From: Solea solea
Taxonomy: Eukaryota; Chordata; Actinopteri; Pleuronectiformes; Soleidae
Reading direction: 5' to 3'
Length of the DNA stretch: 64,000 nucleotides
Assembly: GCF_958295425.1 (NCBI RefSeq)
Contig: NC_081149.1
Coordinates: forward strand, 12,482,961-12,546,960
The notes beneath the pieces were generated by a model. The model saw nothing but the letters and a program-made list of their open reading frames with translations, was not told the DNA's origin and made no database searches. The position numbers and the translations under genes are program-made. This document shows positions 58,090-64,000 of this stretch, piece after piece. Numbering within the stretch: position 1 is the stretch's first letter; each line of letters begins with the position of its first letter.

Positions 58090-60274
58090 ATGTCGACAGT
58101 CTTCTCTTTCCAGACACAGCTCGTCTCCATCATGGACGCGTTATCCAAAACAGCTGTAATGGAAATAGGCAAACTGGTGGAGATTGAGTCGAAGATGCTG
58201 AAAATAGAGATAAACCGAGGGCGGAACGAAATCGTCTCGCTCACAGAGAAACTGCAGCTAATGGAGAAACTGCTTTACATGGCACAGGGGAGCAGACAGG
58301 ACGCAGCAGCATGCTCACTGGTTAGGGACGCTTCAGCAAACAGAGTATTGGAGTCTGACAGGACAAGACCTGCCATAAAAAGGTAGGCTGGCAGATTCCT
58401 GTCGCCATCATGACTTTTCCTCCCAGCTCCACCCTGCCTGCATGGTTGATATTAATCATTGTTTATTACGTCCTAGTGAGATCCTAAGGGAAAACATAAG
58501 TTCCTCCACTGAAAGTAGCACGTTGCATCATGGAGAAGAGCAAGCTCTACCTGAGGTAACTATACATACATAACATACCATAACATGTTCGATTGCACTG
58601 TGTCCTTCGCTTGTAACAGGTGCAGGTGATTTAATTGTGTTCTCAACAGGTTAGAAACACACCGAAAGAGCAGCCCGATCTTATTGTGGTAAAGGAAGAG
58701 TTGCTGGAGGTGGACACTGGAGACACTGAACAAGACAGGAGAAGTGAAAACGGTGAGTCCTGTATCAAAACTGGTTGCACAGCAATGTGTAATATGTAAT
58801 TCTGACTCATTTCAACACATTGGGGGACCACAATTGAATTTTGGATTTAGATATTACAACTGATTAAAGGTCCAGTGTGTATAGGAGGGTTTTCTGCACT
58901 AAATGAATAAACTATCCATAAATGTGTTCACTCACTCCTTGACGACCGCTTTATCCTCCGTATGAGGGTCACTGGGACACTGGTGCCAATCCCACAGACA
59001 TAGGGCGAAAGGCGGGGTACACCCCGGACAGGTCGTCAACCATCACAGAGTCAAAATATAGAGACAAACAATTCACACGGTCAATTTAGAGTGACTGCAT
59101 GTTTTTGGCCTGTGGGAGAAAACCCATGTTCAGATGGGGGCAACATGCAAACTCCATGTAAAATCCTTTACCCAGGTCTTTTTGCCGCTATTGTTAAATG
59201 CACCACATTTCTACAGCAAACCAAATGGACAAAGTAGCTAGGCGTGCATTTTGGGATGCAAGTAAATTTACTATGCAAATGAAGAGGTACATCTTTTGTG
59301 GAATGCGAAGGCCACCTTACTCCGCTGTCTTACAATCTGTATTCTCACCATTAGATATCACAATTTTTTATGTGTTACTGTGTCTATTGCGTCTGTCATG
59401 AGAGTGATGCAATTTCTGGAAGCCTGTGTAGTTTCTGTAAGAGAAGAGAGGAGGAATTTGTTGTGAACACACCGTTTGAAATAATGTTTTTAAAAGGGTC
59501 TATAAATCCACTGTGTATGACCTTCATTGAGGACTTTAAGATCAGTCATATTCCAAATGTTAACTTACTTTTATAATGTCTACAGGAAGGGAAGCAGTCG
59601 CAGAAGCTCAGCGGAGTTCAGATGTAATGCAGCATCCCAAACCAATCGCAGAACATCAGTCGCCCATGTTCACGGATAGCTTTGCGAGCATAAGCTCCCA
59701 CTCATCTCTTGCTGGACCAGGAAGGAGGGAAACACAATGGAATCCACAGTTTGCACTTGCAAGCACGAATCTGGAGGTTGGGAAAAGCATTGCTCAAAAT
59801 GTCGCATCCCAAAGCTTAAGTGTGCTCAGAAATATGAAGATCCACAACTTAAGGAACTCAGCTGCAAAGAGGTTTGGCTGCTTGCAGTGTGGCAAGAGCT
59901 TCAGGTGCTACAGTCAACTTGAAATACACCAGAGAAGTCACACAGGAGAGAAACCCTTCAGGTGCACGCTATGTGGAAAGAGATATGCACAGAAAGGACA
60001 TCTGTATACACACCAGCGCACACACACCGGGGAGAAGCCTTACCGCTGTCCTATTTGTGGAAAGGGCTTCATTCAGAAATGCACTCTTGATATGCACCAG
60101 CGAACACACACTGGAGAAAAACCTTTTGTTTGCATCAAATGTGGCAAGGGTTTTACAAAGAACTGTAATCTGAAAAAACACCTTGCAGTACATTTAGATC
60201 CTAGTTTGAACATGTATGGTCATGAATCTGATGCACCAACATTCAGTGCATCATTAATTAATGGAACCATTTAA
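58090..60274 (+). CDS. C2H2 zinc-finger protein, four fingers
   Basis: Exons 58090-58382, 58477-58555, 58650-58752 and 59586-60274 join in frame to 1164 nt, 387 aa. Exon 1 encodes a helical module (FQTQLVSIMDALSKTAVMEI, then a heptad-like stretch to LLYMAQG) that I associate with many fish zinc-finger genes; it probably mediates protein contacts. Exon 3 carries an acidic VVKEELLEVD segment, a possible sumoylation site. The last exon holds four standard fingers from about residue 257, joined by TGEKP linkers (CLQCGKSF, CTLCGKRY, CPICGKGF, CIKCGKGF), and ends SASLINGTI. It is probably a nuclear DNA-binding protein; the target is unknown. An upstream in-frame ATG at 58048 would add 14 residues. 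No orthologue can be named with confidence. Confidence 0.88.
58910..59165 (+). repeat. Common fish dispersed repeat in intron 3
   Basis: Within the last intron of the zinc-finger gene. It contains GCTTTATCCTCCGTATGAGG, GGGCGAAAGGCGGGGTACAC and GACAGGTCGTCAACCATCAC, followed by TTTAGAGTGACTGCATG and ATGCAAACTCCATGT. This series of phrases recurs across many teleost genomes. The element class is not certain from sequence alone. Confidence 0.7.
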
Positions 60275-60314
60275 AACAGTCTGTCAAGTGTCACTTCTAC
60301 AGTGGATTGACTGA

Positions 60315-60320
60315 AATAAA
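60315..60320 (+). terminator. Polyadenylation signal of zinc-finger gene
   Basis: AATAAA 41 nt past the stop codon, followed by TAATTAAGTTATCTTTGC, a T-rich downstream region. The 3' UTR would be short. Confidence 0.7.
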
Positions 60321-62082
60321 GTATTTTAATTAAGTTATCTTTGCTCCACACTTCGTCGCCTGCTGTGTCATAAATATGTGTCACTGACTATGTTTTCTGT
60401 GGCTTACATTTTATTTTTACGATATTTTGCTACAGTATAGTCATCCTAATATTCTATCCTGTCTTTATTGATGCTGGTTTTACCATATCTAGCAGGATTC
60501 AACGTTTCTTTTGTTTGTCATTTTTATGCTCCACTTAAAAATTTAATTGAGTGCAAGGCAGAAGACTGTAAAAATATAAATTAATATAAAACAGCACTAA
60601 TAAACTAAAAAAATATGGTAAAAATAGAATAAGCCATTTTAATAAAATATTATTAGAGGAACAGTTTTTATATGCAGTTCACATTCTCCGATTGTTGTTG
60701 TTTAACAGCTGAGTATTCATTGATCTGACACTTATTCCATGGGAGGGATGAGTGGTGTCCTAATGATGTGGAGTTTTCACTACCCTGTTCAATTTGTGTC
60801 TCTCCTCTGCTGCACTGTTGCCAAAGCAGGAGGGGATGCAGTGTGTGAGAATGCAGAATGAAGGTGGATCAAGTCCCTAAAATTAATCTGCAAAGTCATG
60901 AATTAGAATGCCTGTCATCTGGCCTACATAGCACCTGGCCCTCATGCCTTGTGTTGAGCCCAAGTGTTAGCAACACCATTTTGCTATTTTGAGCTCTAGA
61001 ACAAGCCACCACACAGTTGCTGGTGAGCTTCACTCCCAGATCTGGTCATAGTTTCATCAGGGCACCAAGAGCTGGGCCAGGTCGATGGACCCAGTCAAGT
61101 AGAGTAGTAGAACCTTTGCAAGGAGCCAAATGATTGGTGGAACAGACAGTTGGTTGGAACATACATGTCCTCTGGTCTGGGAATGCTGGAGGATCCACAA
61201 GATAGAGCTGGAAAGTGTTGATTTTCAGACAACAATACAAACCCAAACCACGGAGAAGCAAATTAAAATAGACGATAGACGGATGGTGGGATAAATCTGT
61301 CTCCACCCACTGACGCACTATTATTATCATCATTACATTCATACAGTAATACATACAATTAGCACGTTGTTAGTAGCTGTTGCATTTAATCATTGTGTCC
61401 ACTGAGGGACAGTGAGCGCCGTCTCTGTGGACCTGGGCTGTGTCCCAGTTTGTGTACTTTCATACACACACACTTGCTATTTTAAGTGCACAAGTGTATT
61501 CACACTGACAAATATGGCATCATGCAGTGCTCTTTAGTACCCGGATGGTACAGTAAAAACACTCTGGGTGTAAAATTTCAAACAAAACATTTTTTAAATC
61601 ACCTAACCCACTGTCTAATACATCCGTATTAGCTAATCCGTACAATAAACCCTAAACGGTTACTGTGATAAGGTTTGGATTATGTAAAATTTGTGTTTTC
61701 ATTTGATAACCATAGTTTCCAGTTACTTGGCAAGTTCATATTAAATGAGAATTCATTGATTTAATTGACTGCTTCAGTCACCGAGTTTTACAAGCTGCAT
61801 ACGTGCTATATTCATCAATCATTTAACTTCAACAACACAATACTATTCATTATTATTTGTTATTTAGTTGAAGAACAACACGATAAACAATATTAAATGT
61901 TTATATTAACAACGGTCCGTTTCCACTGTGCTGCCTTCACTGGCTCCTCGTAAATGTTGAAGACCAGTTTAGAAATTTCCCACAATCCTTTGCGATACAG
62001 TTATACATATTTTACCGAGGAACAGCGTTGCAACGCTGCTAAATTTGGCCATAATTCCACAATATTTAGCCTCCCAGCCGAG
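60321..62082. other. Intergenic between two zinc-finger genes
   Basis: No exon of a third gene was recognised. Some CA-rich and AT-rich low-complexity sequence. The right end (about 61930-62082) should carry the promoter and 5' UTR of the next gene. Confidence 0.45.
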
Positions 62083-62344
62083 ATGATGTGCGATACCACA
62101 AACCGGAGTTTTCGGACGCAGTTGACCGACGTCCTGGACAAACTAACGAAGGCGGCTTTGGTTGAAATAGGCAACCTCGCTGACGAGTGCTCCTCCGTCC
62201 TTCACACCGAGATTTCGCTTCATAAAACGGAGAATGAGGTGCTGAAGAAGAGATGTTACTCACTGGAGGTCCAGCTGAGAGCAGCGAGGGAAGCACAGAC
62301 CTATACCAGCCACGTTAACAGCGTCAGCCGGCGGCACCCTGCAG
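62083..62344 (+). CDS. First exon of second zinc-finger-type gene, partial
   Basis: The exon starts MMCDTTNRSFRTQLTDVLDK and continues through KAALVEIGNLADECSSVLHT and ENEVLKKRCYSLEVQLRA. It repeats the pattern of exon 1 of the upstream zinc-finger gene: F-x-TQL, L-x-KxA, EIG-x-L, EI and a NE-x-L helix. A donor CCTGCAG|GTCAGG ends it at 62344 (alternatively GACG|GTCAGT at 62353). An in-frame ATG exists upstream at 61954, but similarity begins only after 62083. No zinc-finger exon was found before 64000, so the gene either continues beyond the window or is an orphan exon. Confidence 0.65.
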
Positions 62345-62725
62345 GTCAGGACGGTCAGTGAGTCAGCGGTGGAGGCTTTAACCATCAAATCAACGACCGT
62401 TTGTATTTGTCAGGCTAGCCAGCAGAAGTGTAGACTACATTACCCCTGAAGTTACCTCAGTCTAACGTACAGCTTTACAATAAAACACCAACTGTATCCA
62501 TTGTAATGTTCAGTTTTAATTGATTAAGCTTTTAGTAGTGACGTTCGTGGAGCTGCATTGCGTTTTAACAGCGGTTAGACGCTGCAAGGGGGCGTAGGTG
62601 AGAGGCCCGGTGTCCACGACAGTCCCGTCACCCTCATCCAAGCATCCTTCCCCCACGCTCCAGCTGCTAGAGCAGGGCTATTCAATTTAAAAAGCTAGGG
62701 GCCACAAAGGAGAATAACTGGCATT

Positions 62726-63024
62726 GTATGGACCACAAATCATGTCTAAAAACAACAATAGATAATCAAAATAACAGTATAATTATAGTAAATATGTTGC
62801 TACAATGAATAAAATTACCCAATCACATACCTTATCTTTACTTTAATCTGGCATTATAATCAAATCCAGACATCGGTGTATGGACCACAAATAATGTATA
62901 AAAACAACAATAAATAATCAAAATAACAGTATAATTATAGTAAATATGTTGCTACAAGGAATACAATTACCCAAACACATACCTTATCGTTACTTTAATC
63001 TGGCATTATAATCAAATCCAGACA
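62726..63024. repeat. 152-bp tandem duplication
   Basis: Copy 1 (62726-62877) and copy 2 (62878 to about 63024) are nearly identical, sharing TATGGACCACAAAT, AGTATAATTATAGTAAATAT and TCTGGCATTATAATCAAATC with only scattered substitutions. The sequence just upstream (GGGCTATTCAATTTAAAAAG, GGGGCCACAAAGG) resembles the end of a fish DNA transposon, so both copies may be part of one element. Confidence 0.9.
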
Positions 63025-63109
63025 GCAGTCAGTCCAAATTTTTAAGTAGGAAAGAGGTGGACATCCAAGGGAGGTGCAAAAGTTAAAGCCCACACCAACA
63101 GACTAGAAC

Positions 63110-63325
63110 CAGACCAGTGTTTCCTAATCTTGGTCCTCAGGGACCCCTGCCCTGTATGTTTAGATGTTGCCCTGCTACAACACACCTGACTCAAATGAAT
63201 GGTTCATTGTCAAGCTTTTGCAGAGATGATGATTAGTTGATCATTTCAATCAGGTGTGTTGGAGTGGGGCAACAGCTAAAACATGCAGGACAGGGGTCCC
63301 TGAGGACCAAGATAGGGAAACACTG
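63110..63325. mobile_element. hAT-type non-autonomous element (MITE)
   Basis: Inverted termini CAGTGTTTCCTAATCTTGGT at 63115 and its near-complement ending ...GGGAAACACTG at 63325 enclose an internal palindrome with CAACACACCTGA / TCAGGTGTGTTGGAG arms. Nine-base copies of GACTAGAAC lie at 63101-63109 and 63326-63334, fitting an 8-bp hAT target duplication. Five extra bases (CAGAC) sit between the left copy and the CAGTG terminus. There is no transposase. Confidence 0.75.
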
Positions 63326-63334
63326 GACTAGAAC

Positions 63335-64000
63335 ATAAGGGAGGCATTTTAACTGTTCCATATTTTTTAAAAATATGAATATAGTAAAAAAGTGTCCATC
63401 AGAAACAATAATCAGACCTGTTTATCATATCCTCAACAACAAGTGAAGCTTTTAAAACAGGGCCATACATGCTAAATGTGAAGTCAAATGGTGTCATGGA
63501 GGCCGAAAATAGACAGGCCTGTTCACAATGCTACCAAAACTATTTCGAAGTACTTACAGTTAAAGACATTTGAATCATCAAAAACAGACCAATACTCTTT
63601 GCATTTTAAGATAGCAATACAAGCCCACATCAAGAAAATTGACCGTTTTGACAGGCCAGTGTCAACAACTGTAGACAATAAGATGAATAAAGTAAAACAG
63701 AAATAATCAGAACCAGGTAGGTCTGTTATATAAATATCAACATAAATGCCAAACTAGCGTTCAGACTGTCTTTTCATAACACAATCTATCAAAAACAATT
63801 GGAAACAGACATAAAATGCTTACAATGAGGGCATAAACTGTAATATGTTGATCATCACTAAGTGAACATTACATGTTTTCTAAACTTCAGCTATTTTGAG
63901 CCTATGAAGCTCAGTGAGAGAAATTACACAGTGATTTACATGAGGATTTATCACTTGACTGTGTTGATGCTGAGATGATGCTTATAGTACCTGGACTTTC
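63335..64000. other. Right flank, nothing recognised
   Basis: AT-rich sequence. The open frame at 63488-63706 has no recognisable domain or splice context. It may be intron of the gene begun at 62083. Confidence 0.4.

Noticed and set aside
62066..62296. Minus-strand open frame opposite the second zinc-finger-type exon
   Set aside because: Shadow of the plus-strand exon, which has the recognisable helical module.

Overview
The window looks like a gene-rich stretch of a ray-finned (teleost) fish nuclear genome. The genes are split into small exons with GT-AG introns. The encoded proteins align closely with vertebrate families known to me. Non-coding DNA holds teleost-style dispersed repeats, dinucleotide and tetranucleotide microsatellites and a hAT-type miniature element. 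No bacterial operon, CRISPR array, phage, rRNA or convincing tRNA was seen. All assignments are by eye; exon borders were set from splice consensus plus reading-frame continuity.

Layout from left to right: (1) 1-2145, no recognised gene but a strong miRNA-like hairpin at 1150-1212. (2) 2146-6710, minus, dsn1 (kinetochore MIS12 complex), 11 coding exons, 344 aa, with a ZNF143/THAP11-type promoter motif. (3) 8507-16792, minus, atp13a1 (P5A-ATPase of the ER). (4) 17357-18089, plus, chchd5 (twin CX9C protein), whose start codon appears to be split by an intron. (5) 20244-32556, minus, a LMX1-family LIM-homeodomain gene (lmx1a-like) with a 9.2-kb intron, probably rich in regulatory DNA, and an upstream non-coding exon near 34.5 kb. 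(6) 35682-46614, minus, gmip (F-BAR, C1, RhoGAP). (7) 48152-53750, minus, colgalt1 (ER collagen galactosyltransferase, RDEL terminus). (8) 54841-57601, minus, pgls (6-phosphogluconolactonase). (9) 58090-60274, plus, a four-finger C2H2 zinc-finger gene with a helical N-terminal module. (10) 62083-62344, plus, first exon of a second gene with the same module; the rest lies beyond what can be recognised here.

The genes are mostly unrelated housekeeping or signalling functions, not one pathway. What ties them together is ancestry. ATP13A1, GMIP, COLGALT1 and PGLS all lie on human 19p13.11, which also carries PBX4. In mammals LMX1A sits beside PBX1 (1q23) and LMX1B beside PBX3 (9q33). A LMX1 gene inside the PBX4-side block is therefore best read as a third LMX1 ohnolog kept in fish and lost in mammals. 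Together with the unexplained hairpin, the split start codon and the teleost zinc-finger N-terminal module, it is the most interesting content of the window.
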